Assembly (NCBI GenBank): GCA_025353235.1
Contig: JANXQZ010000166.1
Location: 1 to 7,480, forward strand
DNA from: Bryobacterales bacterium
GTDB taxonomy: Bacteria > Acidobacteriota > Terriglobia > Bryobacterales > Bryobacteraceae
DNA: 7,480 nt
Direction of reading: 5' to 3'
Shown: one piece after another, positions 1 to 5,785 of the stretch
Position numbering within the stretch: position 1 is the first letter of the stretch
Layout of the letters: each line of letters starts with the position of its first letter
Notes under the pieces: model-generated
What the model was told of the DNA's origin: nothing
Database searches by the model: none
The model's input: the letters and a program-made list of their open reading frames with translations, nothing else
Position numbers and translations under genes: made by a program

Positions 1-531
1 ATGCTGCAACCAGCCGATGTACTGCTGATGGATGAGCCGACCAACGATCTTGATATCCCCACTCTGGAGGTGCTGGAAGACAGCCTCACCGATTTTCCAG
101 GCGCGCTCGTTTTAGTGAGCCATGATCGCTATTTATTGGATCGGGTGTCGACCAACATTTTAGGCCTGGACGGCATGGGCAACGCGGGCCTGTACGCCGA
201 TTGCGAACAGTGGGAGCAGGACTTGGCGCGGCAGCGTTCCGAGGCAAGAAAGGCGAAGCCGACTGCTGCGAATGCGGCGGAGAAAGTGAAGGCGAATGCT
301 CGCAAGCTGACGTACCTCGAGGCTCGCGAATGGGAGCGCATCGAGAGTGAGATCGTGGTAGCGGATGCGAGGCTCCAAGCGGCACAACAGGAGCTGCAAA
401 ATCCTGCAAAGGCGTCCGACGCAGCCGTGATGCATGCGCGCTATGAGGCCGTGCTCGCTGCGGAGGCGGAGGCGAATCGGCTGTACACTCGCTGGGCGGA
501 ACTGGAAGCCAAGCTCGGCGGGTGGGATTGA
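1..531 (+). CDS. ABC-F family ATPase, C-terminal part (Uup-like), 5' end outside window
   Basis: This is the end of a soluble, duplicated-ATPase protein of the ABC-F family, whose members act on ribosomes or, for Uup, are linked to DNA and ribosome maintenance. Visible residues 7-18 form the Walker B and D-loop block VLLMDEPTNDLD (D11, catalytic E12), followed by the H-switch SHDR at 40-43. Both are typical of the second nucleotide-binding domain. From about residue 90 to the end, a charged Ala/Glu-rich stretch containing KLTYLEAREWERIE matches the C-terminal coiled-coil domain of Uup-type proteins (ABC_tran_CTD). The Walker A and LSGG motifs must lie upstream of the window, so the ATG at position 1 is an internal methionine and not the start. 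The TGA stop touches the GTG of the next gene, suggesting co-translation. Uup is the best subfamily guess because of the C-terminal coiled coil; other ABC-F members with the same tail are possible. Confidence 0.9.
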   Translation: MLQPADVLLMDEPTNDLDIPTLEVLEDSLTDFPGALVLVSHDRYLLDRVSTNILGLDGMGNAGLYADCEQWEQDLARQRSEARKAKPTAANAAEKVKANARKLTYLEAREWERIESEIVVADARLQAAQQELQNPAKASDAAVMHARYEAVLAAEAEANRLYTRWAELEAKLGGWD

Positions 532-1410
532 GTGGCCTCCGTCGATACCCCCCGTTTTTACACTGTGCAGGCCGGCGCATGGGTGCAATTCTGGAGTCTG
601 CTGCGGCGCACGCTGGTGGCTGCTTACGAAGACAATTTCCTCGGGATTGCCAAGGGGGCGGCGTATTCGGCCCTCACTTCATTCTTCCCGGTAATCACCT
701 CGCTAACCGCGATTCTCGTTCAGGCGAATGCGGAGTCCGTGTCGCGCGTGCTGTCGGAATTCCTCTTCGAAGTGGTCCCGCCCGGCTCCGAAGATCTCGT
801 GAAATACGAGTTTGCAGTGCGCGGACAAAGGCCCATTTGGCTCCTGTTCGTGGCTACCGTATTTTCGATTTGGGCGGCGTCCGGAGCCATGATGAGTCTC
901 ATGGAAGGCTTCCAGGCAGCCTATCGATTGCCGTCCGGCAGACCGTTCCTGAAACAGCGCGGCATGGCCGCTTTGCTAGTACTAATCGTAGCCATACCCG
1001 CAGTGGCTGCGTCGCTGCTGATCCTCTTTGGAAGTCGCGCGCAAACGATGTTCATCGAGTGGGTAGGCGGACCCGACTTGCGGGGAAGAGTGGCCCTCGC
1101 AACCGTGCTCCTACGCTATCTGATTGCTCTGATCACGATCGTGTTCGTAGCCGGTTTGCTGTACTTCTTCGGACCGAATCGGCCGATGAAGTTCAGCGCC
1201 GTTTGGCCGGGTGCCATGATTGCCACCCTGCTGTGGCTGCTGGCGACCTCGGGCTTCGCCTGGTATGTGCGGAATATCGCCAATTACAACTTTTTGTACG
1301 GGAGCATTGCGGCGGTCATTGCGCTGCTGATCTGGATGTATCTTCTGGCGGTGATTGCTTTGTACGGATGCGAGTTCAATGCCGAGCGCGAACGGGTGGG
1401 CGGGAGATAG
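532..1410 (+). CDS. YihY/BrkB family inner-membrane protein
   Basis: This 292-residue integral membrane protein belongs to the YihY/BrkB family (formerly misnamed ribonuclease BN), whose biochemical role is not settled. About six hydrophobic segments are visible, near residues 37-64, 103-125, 145-168, 190-213, 223-246 and 255-280. Family-typical stretches are AYSALTSFFPVI (44-55), YFFGPNRP (211-218), WPGAMIATLLW (225-235), and NYNFLYGSIAAVIALLIWMY (251-270) followed by a Cys-Glu-Phe-Asn ending. The length is usual for the family. The start is the GTG directly after the TGA of the ABC-F gene, with no gap; only a weak G-rich stretch (GGCGGGTGGGA) precedes it, so translational coupling is likely. 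No early in-frame ATG offers an alternative. A hairpin 15 bp after the stop probably ends transcription. Confidence 0.93.
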   Translation: MASVDTPRFYTVQAGAWVQFWSLLRRTLVAAYEDNFLGIAKGAAYSALTSFFPVITSLTAILVQANAESVSRVLSEFLFEVVPPGSEDLVKYEFAVRGQRPIWLLFVATVFSIWAASGAMMSLMEGFQAAYRLPSGRPFLKQRGMAALLVLIVAIPAVAASLLILFGSRAQTMFIEWVGGPDLRGRVALATVLLRYLIALITIVFVAGLLYFFGPNRPMKFSAVWPGAMIATLLWLLATSGFAWYVRNIANYNFLYGSIAAVIALLIWMYLLAVIALYGCEFNAERERVGGR

Positions 1411-1425
1411 GGACTACAAACAACA

Positions 1426-1461
1426 ACTCGGATGACCAGGCCTAGGCCCAATCATCCGAGT
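1426..1461. terminator. Bidirectional hairpin terminator between convergent genes
   Basis: A perfect 10-bp inverted repeat, ACTCGGATGA (1426-1435) and TCATCCGAGT (1452-1461), encloses a 16-nt centre that contains the palindrome GGCCTAGGCC (1439-1448). On the plus strand it is followed by GTTTGT; on the minus strand it is followed by TGTTGTTTGT. Both are T-rich but not pure U-tracts. It lies in the 84-bp gap between the stops of the BrkB-family gene and the minus-strand secreted protein gene, exactly where a shared terminator is expected. Function is inferred from position and symmetry. Confidence 0.7.
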
Positions 1462-1494
1462 GTTTGTCAAATAGCAAACGTTGCCGTCTGCTTG

Positions 1495-2667
1495 TTACTG
1501 TTTGTCTGCGCCAAGCCCACCCAAACGGCAGGACTTGCAGATCCCGAAGCCGCTGCCGGTGATCTGGATAAACCCGCACAGAGCAGTGATCCGCGTCAGT
1601 TCGGCTGTGCTCAACGTTGCCTGGCTAAAGGGCGTTTCCGTCAGGCCAAAGTTACCACCTGCTCCGGGCGCGGCGTGGATCGTAGTGCCCCAAGCCAATA
1701 GCCCGCCAGCCAGAGTGTTCGTGACCGGGGTGGATGCAAGCAATTTGACCACTAGCGATGTCGGCACGCCCGGAGTCAAAGTGTTGCTGATCAAGTCGCC
1801 GCCAACGGAGAGCGATGCCAACCCGTCAGGCGTAACCGGGCACACGCAGCAGGAGACTAACTGCTCGTCCGGGGAGAACGCAAATGCATTGACGCACAGA
1901 TTGCCGTTTTGGGTTGGAAATGCAGTAGTCGAGCTTGCTCCGCTGTTGGAAATGTTAATCGTCGAACTGCCTGGGATGTTCAAGTTCGAGAAATAACGAA
2001 CCTGGAACGCGTCGGCAGGTATTCCTCCAGGACCTACTGTCAAGGTGGAAGCATTGCAACCGACGATTACTGGCGGTGGCGGTGGCGGTGGTGGCGGCGG
2101 TGGCGGCGTAGCGGTAAATACGTAAGTGATTTGCCCGAAGCCGGCAGAGCTAGTAACTGTACCCAGGGTAACTGCGGATGTCACATTGACGGTAACGGGA
2201 GTTGCGAAGTTCGCCGTGGAGACGCCAGCGGAGGCCGTGGTGGAGCCCATGCCAGCAGCGCCCGAAGAGGTGCCACCAGTGACAGTGGTTACAACCGTCG
2301 GGGGCGTGAATACCACACCGGCCGCAGGTGCAACGGGAGTGAAATTCATCACTACGGTGTTCGTACCAGCCGAGCCTAACAAGTAATCGGAGGTAAAGTT
2401 AATAGTAACGCTGTTCAGCGTCGCCCCGCCCACGGGCGGCACGAAAGCGGGACATGTGAGCGTTCCATTTCCAACTCCGTTTGCGAAAATAAGTGGGTTG
2501 GGGGTGCAAAATGTGGGACCCTGTGTTGCGCCGCTTACTGTCATGCCGAGCAAAAGCAAGGATGATGATGAGAACAGCAGTTTTTTCGCTGCGGATTTTG
2601 GCCCCGCACTCATGAGCGCAGAATGGGCATGTAATTGAGCTAAACAATGTGACAACTGCGAGCGCAT
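1495..2667 (-). CDS. Exported cysteine-containing protein with polyproline linker, function unknown
   Basis: This is a 390-residue exported protein of unknown function on the minus strand. After a long basic N-region, KKLLFSSSSLLLLGMTVSGA (about residues 28-47) forms a signal peptide with a likely cleavage near SGA/TQ. The first mature domain (about 48-187) is Ser/Thr/Val/Gly-rich and beta-like, reminiscent of choice-of-anchor-type surface domains. Twelve consecutive prolines (188-199; DNA 2071-2106) form a stiff linker. The second domain (about 204-390) carries C204, C258, C273, C274, C276 and a closing GICKSCRLGGLG with C377 and C380. I associate this cysteine arrangement with uncharacterised secreted proteins of Acidobacteriota, from memory and unverified. 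The ATG at 2667 is chosen because AGGAG lies 11 nt upstream. A GTG at 2700 has no ribosome binding site; the ATG at 2613 would give a neater signal peptide but also lacks one. Plus-strand frames over this stretch lack protein-like features. Confidence 0.82.
   Translation of the reverse strand: MRSQLSHCLAQLHAHSALMSAGPKSAAKKLLFSSSSLLLLGMTVSGATQGPTFCTPNPLIFANGVGNGTLTCPAFVPPVGGATLNSVTINFTSDYLLGSAGTNTVVMNFTPVAPAAGVVFTPPTVVTTVTGGTSSGAAGMGSTTASAGVSTANFATPVTVNVTSAVTLGTVTSSAGFGQITYVFTATPPPPPPPPPPPPVIVGCNASTLTVGPGGIPADAFQVRYFSNLNIPGSSTINISNSGASSTTAFPTQNGNLCVNAFAFSPDEQLVSCCVCPVTPDGLASLSVGGDLISNTLTPGVPTSLVVKLLASTPVTNTLAGGLLAWGTTIHAAPGAGGNFGLTETPFSQATLSTAELTRITALCGFIQITGSGFGICKSCRLGGLGADKQ
2071..2106 (-). 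repeat. In-frame CCR tract encoding 12 prolines
   Basis: The plus strand reads as twelve TGG/CGG triplets, giving CCA/CCG proline codons on the minus strand. The codons are mixed, so the proline run looks maintained at protein level even though the DNA is repetitive and could slip. It separates the two domains of the secreted protein. Confidence 0.9.
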
Positions 2668-2678
2668 TAAGATGTATT

Positions 2679-2683
2679 CTCCT
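2679..2683 (-). promoter_or_regulatory. Ribosome binding site deciding the minus-strand start
   Basis: On the minus strand AGGAG occurs 11 nt before the ATG at 2667 (plus-strand CTCCT). It is the only good Shine-Dalgarno match near the competing starts at 2700, 2667 and 2613, and so favours 2667. The spacing is at the long end of the normal range. Confidence 0.55.
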
Positions 2684-2684
2684 G

Positions 2685-2720
2685 GTGTATACACTAACAC
2701 GCGGGAGTGCTACGTACCAC
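2685..2720. promoter_or_regulatory. Paired palindromes in divergent control region, candidate operators
   Basis: Two symmetric sites lie between the divergent secreted-protein and hydrolase genes. GTGTATACAC (2685-2694) is a perfect 10-bp palindrome. GTGCTACGTACCAC (2707-2720) is symmetric except for one mismatched position pair. Their centres are 24 bp apart, just over two helical turns, and both have GTG...CAC ends. They sit just upstream of the ribosome binding site of the minus-strand gene. A weak minus-strand promoter, TTGGGT (2752-2757) and TACGCT (2730-2735) with 16-bp spacing, would place them just after the transcription start. Operator function is inferred only from symmetry and position. 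Confidence 0.35.
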
Positions 2721-2806
2721 AAGAAAATAAGCGTAGCTAAAAAGATTAGTGACCCAAGTTACTAACAGACCGGCATTCTACATACGCAGTCAAGGAAGCA
2801 TCCAAA

Positions 2807-2833
2807 ATGCGATATATTGCAACCTATTCATGA
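2807..2833 (+). CDS. Possible 8-codon leader mini-ORF overlapping hydrolase start
   Basis: ATG at 2807 opens an 8-codon frame (MRYIATYS) whose TGA overlaps the ATG of the hydrolase gene as ATGA (2830-2833). An AAGGAAG at 2792-2798, 8 nt before this ATG, is the best ribosome binding site in the region, while the hydrolase ATG has none of its own. The arrangement suggests that ribosomes loaded at the mini-ORF reinitiate at the hydrolase start. Nothing in the peptide itself suggests a function, and it has no run of regulatory codons typical of an attenuator. It could be chance. Confidence 0.4.
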   Translation: MRYIATYS

Positions 2834-4059
2834 TCACGAACTCCAACGTATTTCGGATAGCCCTACTGCTCGCGGTTCTGCCCGCCTTTGCCCAGTCGCA
2901 CCCGGACGGCTGGCTTGACCCCACCCGCCTGAAGCTGATCCATCCCCGCCTCCAGGATCTGGTGGATAAACAGACCATTCCAGGCGCGGTAGCCCTGGTA
3001 GCTCGTCATGGCGAGATCGGATTGGTAGACGCAGTCGGCTGGCGCGATGTCGAAGGCAAGAAGCCCATGACCACCGACTCGATCTTCCAGATCATGTCGA
3101 TGACGAAGAACTTTACAGGCGTAGCGATCATGATGCTGGTAGAAGAGGGCAAGCTCGAACTGCGCCGGCCCGTAGAGGATTATCTGCCCGAGTTCAAAGG
3201 GCAGCTTGTGGAAGAGCGACTGCCCAACGGCAATACGGCCGCCCACGCGCCCGCGCATCCTCCCATGGTTTGGCAACTGATGGCCCACACTTCGGGACTG
3301 GCGGGCGATCCCGACGGCGAGCTTGCTGATAACCCGCGCACGCTGCGGGCGACGCTAGCGGAGGCGGTCCGCTTCTACGGGCATGAGCGACTGCAGTTTG
3401 AACCCGGCACGCGCTGGCGTTACAGCAATATGGGAATCGCGGCGCTCGGTCGAATCGTGGAGGTGATCTCCGGCGAGGAGTACGTTCACTTTATCGAAAC
3501 GCGCATTTTGAAACCGCTCGGGATGAAGGATACGTTCTACTTCGCCTCAGAAGAGAAGAAGGATCGCATCGCCTTGGTCTACAAACACGAAGATGGCAAG
3601 CTGGTCCGTTCAGGTGCCGAGATTCTCGCGGGCGATCCCGCGAAGTATCGAGCCAACGCCAAGTATCCTGCGCCGGAGTTCGGACTCTACTCCACTGCTC
3701 CTGATCTTCTCAAGTTTTACCAGATGCTGCTGAACGGCGGGACGTCTGGGGGGAAGCACTACTTGTCGCGCCAGTCCATTGACACGATGACGCGCGTGTT
3801 TACACCGCAAGTGAATCCGTCGGGCTGGCTGGGCGGCACAGGTTACGGGCTTACGTTTGAGATTATCGACCAGCCCGAGGGCACTTTGCTGCTGCACTCG
3901 CCGGGCACGTTCGGACACGGCGGCGCGTTCGGCACTGAGGGCTGGATCGATCCGAAGAACGATCTGATTCGGATCGTTCTAATTCAGGTATCGGACGGGT
4001 CGGGCGGGGCGGCGCGTTCGGTGGTGATGCAAGTGGGAGCAGCCGCCGTCGAGCGATAA
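2830..4059 (+). CDS. Secreted serine beta-lactamase-fold hydrolase (class C / S12-like)
   Basis: This 409-residue exported serine hydrolase has the beta-lactamase/transpeptidase fold, a family covering class C beta-lactamases, D-amino-acid peptidases and EstB-type esterases. NVFRIALLLAVLPAFAQ (from about residue 6) is a signal peptide with probable cleavage after AFA. The catalytic SxxK is SMTK (S90, K93). LMAHTSGL at about 150-157 is the usual family block. The second motif YxN is YSN (Y198, N200), and the third is HGG (363-365), replacing KTG as in many family esterases and peptidases. All catalytic elements are present. The chosen ATG overlaps the stop of an upstream 8-codon frame. A GTG at 2749 would add 27 residues before the signal peptide and lacks a good ribosome binding site, so it is rejected. 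The substrate cannot be told from sequence; HGG rather than KTG argues against assuming antibiotic resistance. Confidence 0.93.
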   Translation: MITNSNVFRIALLLAVLPAFAQSHPDGWLDPTRLKLIHPRLQDLVDKQTIPGAVALVARHGEIGLVDAVGWRDVEGKKPMTTDSIFQIMSMTKNFTGVAIMMLVEEGKLELRRPVEDYLPEFKGQLVEERLPNGNTAAHAPAHPPMVWQLMAHTSGLAGDPDGELADNPRTLRATLAEAVRFYGHERLQFEPGTRWRYSNMGIAALGRIVEVISGEEYVHFIETRILKPLGMKDTFYFASEEKKDRIALVYKHEDGKLVRSGAEILAGDPAKYRANAKYPAPEFGLYSTAPDLLKFYQMLLNGGTSGGKHYLSRQSIDTMTRVFTPQVNPSGWLGGTGYGLTFEIIDQPEGTLLLHSPGTFGHGGAFGTEGWIDPKNDLIRIVLIQVSDGSGGAARSVVMQVGAAAVER

Positions 4060-4131
4060 GCCGCAGCTAGGATTGGCTAGGCGGCTATTTGACAAATTGA
4101 TTTCTTCTCCGCCCGCGACGGCTATGCTGTT

Positions 4132-4246
4132 TTGTGGGGCAGCCAATCCTGGCTGCAGCCGCCTTTCAGCAGTTTCTGGAGAGCCGGCATTTCTCGGAAC
4201 AAAGCCGCCTGAAAGGCGGCTGCGGGCAAGATTGCCCGTCCCACAA
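4132..4246. repeat. 115-bp composite inverted-repeat element
   Basis: This element fills most of the 229-bp gap (4060-4288) between the hydrolase and M16 genes. The outer arms TTGTGGG (4132-4138) and CCCACAA (4240-4246) pair. The inner arms GCAGCCGCCTTTCAG (4155-4169) and CTGAAAGGCGGCTGC (4209-4223) are a perfect 15-bp inverted repeat. Each side also holds its own hairpin: GCAGCCA-ATCC-TGGCTGC (4139-4156), GCCGCCT-GAA-AGGCGGC (4204-4220), and CGGGCAA-GA-TTGCCCG (4223-4238). The nested symmetry resembles REP/BIME or small non-coding mobile elements. Similar hairpins occur between genes in Solibacter-type genomes, as far as I recall. It may also act as a terminator or mRNA stabiliser for the hydrolase gene. 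The rest of the gap shows no gene. Confidence 0.75.
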
Positions 4247-4252
4247 GCAGAA

Positions 4253-4279
4253 TATGATAAATCCGATTGCCTCTACAAT
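4253..4279 (+). promoter_or_regulatory. Candidate -10 elements before the M16 pair
   Basis: Two -10-like hexamers lie between the inverted-repeat element and the first M16 gene: TATGAT (4253-4258) and TACAAT (4274-4279). TATGAT has only a partial -35 match, TTGCCC at 4232-4237, with short 15-bp spacing and lying inside the repeat. TACAAT has no -35 match and ends only 9 nt before the ATG, so transcripts from it would be nearly leaderless. No Shine-Dalgarno sequence precedes the ATG at 4289. Which one is used, if either, cannot be decided from sequence. Confidence 0.3.
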
Positions 4280-4288
4280 TAAAAGTAG

Positions 4289-5785
4289 ATGAAATCAGCT
4301 TTACTCCTCGTCATTCCCCTTCTCTTAAGCGCTCAGTCGCTCAAAGATTTCGAGAAGCGCGTTACCGAGTTCACTCTCGGCAACGGTATGCACTTCATTA
4401 TTCTCGAGCGGCACGATGCTCCCGTCGTGTCCTTCCATTCCTATGTAAACGCGGGTGCGGTGGACGACCCTAGCGGCGAAACCGGAATCGCGCACATGTT
4501 CGAACACATGGCCTTCAAGGGCACCGAAACCATCGGCACCACCAACTTCCCAGCCGAGAAAAAGGCTATGGACGAAGTGGAGCGTATCTACGATCTCTAC
4601 GACGCCGAGCGCAACAAAGGAACCAAGGCGGATCAGAGTAAATTGGCACCCTTGCAGGAGCAGTTGAAAGCCGCCATGGAGAAGGCTAACACCTACGTGG
4701 TTCCGAACGCGTATCCCCGCATCATCGAAGAAAATGGCGGCGTCGGCATGAACGCCAGCACCGCTCAAGATTCCACAAACTATTTCTACAACTTCCCGAG
4801 GAACCGCCTGGAGCTGTGGTTCCTGCTCGAATCCCAGCGCTTCTACGCCCCGGTCTTCCGCGAGTTCTACAAGGAGCGGGACGTGGTGCGGGAGGAGCGG
4901 CGCATGCGCATCGAATCCTCACCGCAAGGCAAGCTGGTGGAGGGTCTGTTAGCTACCGCATTTGAGGCGCATCCATACCGCAATTCGCCAGCTGGCTGGG
5001 CTAGCGACATTGAGAATTTTCGCTTGCCGGAGGCGGTTCGTTTCTATAGAAGGAACTACGTCCCGTCCAACATCACCATCGGCATCGCCGGCGATGTAAA
5101 CCCGGCGGAGTGCAAGCGAATGGCGGACAAGTATTTCTCGCTCCTGCCTTCCGGGCCCATGCCGAGCGGGCCGCGTACCATCGAGCCTCCCCAGCAAGGA
5201 GAGAAGCGCGTCAAGGTGGAGTCTCCCGCTCAACCGTTCATGGCCATTGCCTACAAGCGTCCGAATCAGAACGACAAAGACGACGCTGTGCTGGACGTGT
5301 TAAGCGATGTTCTAGCCGGAGGCCGAACCGGCCTGCTGTACACCGAGATGGTCCGCGACAAGCAGATCGCGCTCGCGGCCGAATCGGCAGCGACGTTCCC
5401 GGGCGGCAAGTATCCCAACCTATTTCTATTCTTTCTGGTGCCGAATATGGGTCATACCGTTGAGGAGAACGAGACCGTTTGTTACGGCATTATCGAGCGG
5501 CTCAAGAAAGAAAAGATAGACGAGCCCACGTTGAAGCGCATCAAGACTAAGATTCGGGCAGGGCTGATTCGGCAGTTGGCGAGCAATTCGGGCTTGGCCC
5601 GGGAACTCGCATCCTACTACGTCAACTACGGCGATTGGCGAAAGCTATTCACGAGTTTAGATGAGATCGACAAAGTTACGGCAGACGACGTGCAGCGGGT
5701 GGCGAAGCAGTATCTGATCCCAGAAACGCGGACGGTGGCGTATACCGTCCAACCTGCAGGCCCCCAAAAAGAGGATTCGAAGTGA
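4289..5785 (+). CDS. M16 family zinc metallopeptidase, catalytic subunit, exported
   Basis: This 498-residue exported zinc endopeptidase belongs to the insulinase/pitrilysin family. MKSALLLVIPLLLSAQS is a signal peptide with cleavage near SA/QS, placing the enzyme in the periplasm or envelope. The inverted zinc motif HxxEH is HMFEH (H69, E72, H73). The distal ligand is most likely E203 in ERDVVREER (196-204). Between them is a helical, charged insertion of roughly 50 residues (about 95-150), so the spacing to the third ligand is about 130 rather than about 76 as in pitrilysin. The second M16 domain (about 255-490) includes AGGRTGLLYTEMVRDK (343-358). At about 500 residues it is a half-size M16B-type subunit that normally needs a partner, which the next gene supplies through a 4-bp overlap. 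The ATG is the only start that gives the signal peptide. Confidence 0.95.
   Translation: MKSALLLVIPLLLSAQSLKDFEKRVTEFTLGNGMHFIILERHDAPVVSFHSYVNAGAVDDPSGETGIAHMFEHMAFKGTETIGTTNFPAEKKAMDEVERIYDLYDAERNKGTKADQSKLAPLQEQLKAAMEKANTYVVPNAYPRIIEENGGVGMNASTAQDSTNYFYNFPRNRLELWFLLESQRFYAPVFREFYKERDVVREERRMRIESSPQGKLVEGLLATAFEAHPYRNSPAGWASDIENFRLPEAVRFYRRNYVPSNITIGIAGDVNPAECKRMADKYFSLLPSGPMPSGPRTIEPPQQGEKRVKVESPAQPFMAIAYKRPNQNDKDDAVLDVLSDVLAGGRTGLLYTEMVRDKQIALAAESAATFPGGKYPNLFLFFLVPNMGHTVEENETVCYGIIERLKKEKIDEPTLKRIKTKIRAGLIRQLASNSGLARELASYYVNYGDWRKLFTSLDEIDKVTADDVQRVAKQYLIPETRTVAYTVQPAGPQKEDSK

Noticed and set aside
1..3. ATG at the first base as the start of a short ABC protein
   Set aside because: The sequence starts immediately before Walker B, inside a nucleotide-binding domain; Walker A and the signature motif must lie upstream, so the gene is cut by the window edge.
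1432..2386. Several plus-strand open frames opposite the secreted protein gene
   Set aside because: They have Gly/Arg/Trp-rich or broken compositions with no recognisable domains, while the minus strand shows a signal peptide, two domains and a conserved-looking cysteine tail.
2749..2829. GTG at 2749 as start of the hydrolase
   Set aside because: It would place 27 polar residues ahead of a clear signal peptide and has no good ribosome binding site.
2830..4059. Calling the hydrolase an antibiotic-resistance AmpC
   Set aside because: The third motif is HGG rather than KTG and no AmpR-like regulator is adjacent; only the fold and catalytic residues can be supported.
4089..4128. TTGACA (4089-4094) with TATGCT (4123-4128) as a promoter
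   Set aside because: The 28-bp spacing is far too long; TTGATT at 4097 gives 20 bp, still poor. The hexamers may be chance.
4073..4282. 69-codon plus-strand open frame between hydrolase and M16 genes
   Set aside because: It runs through the inverted-repeat element and has no protein features.
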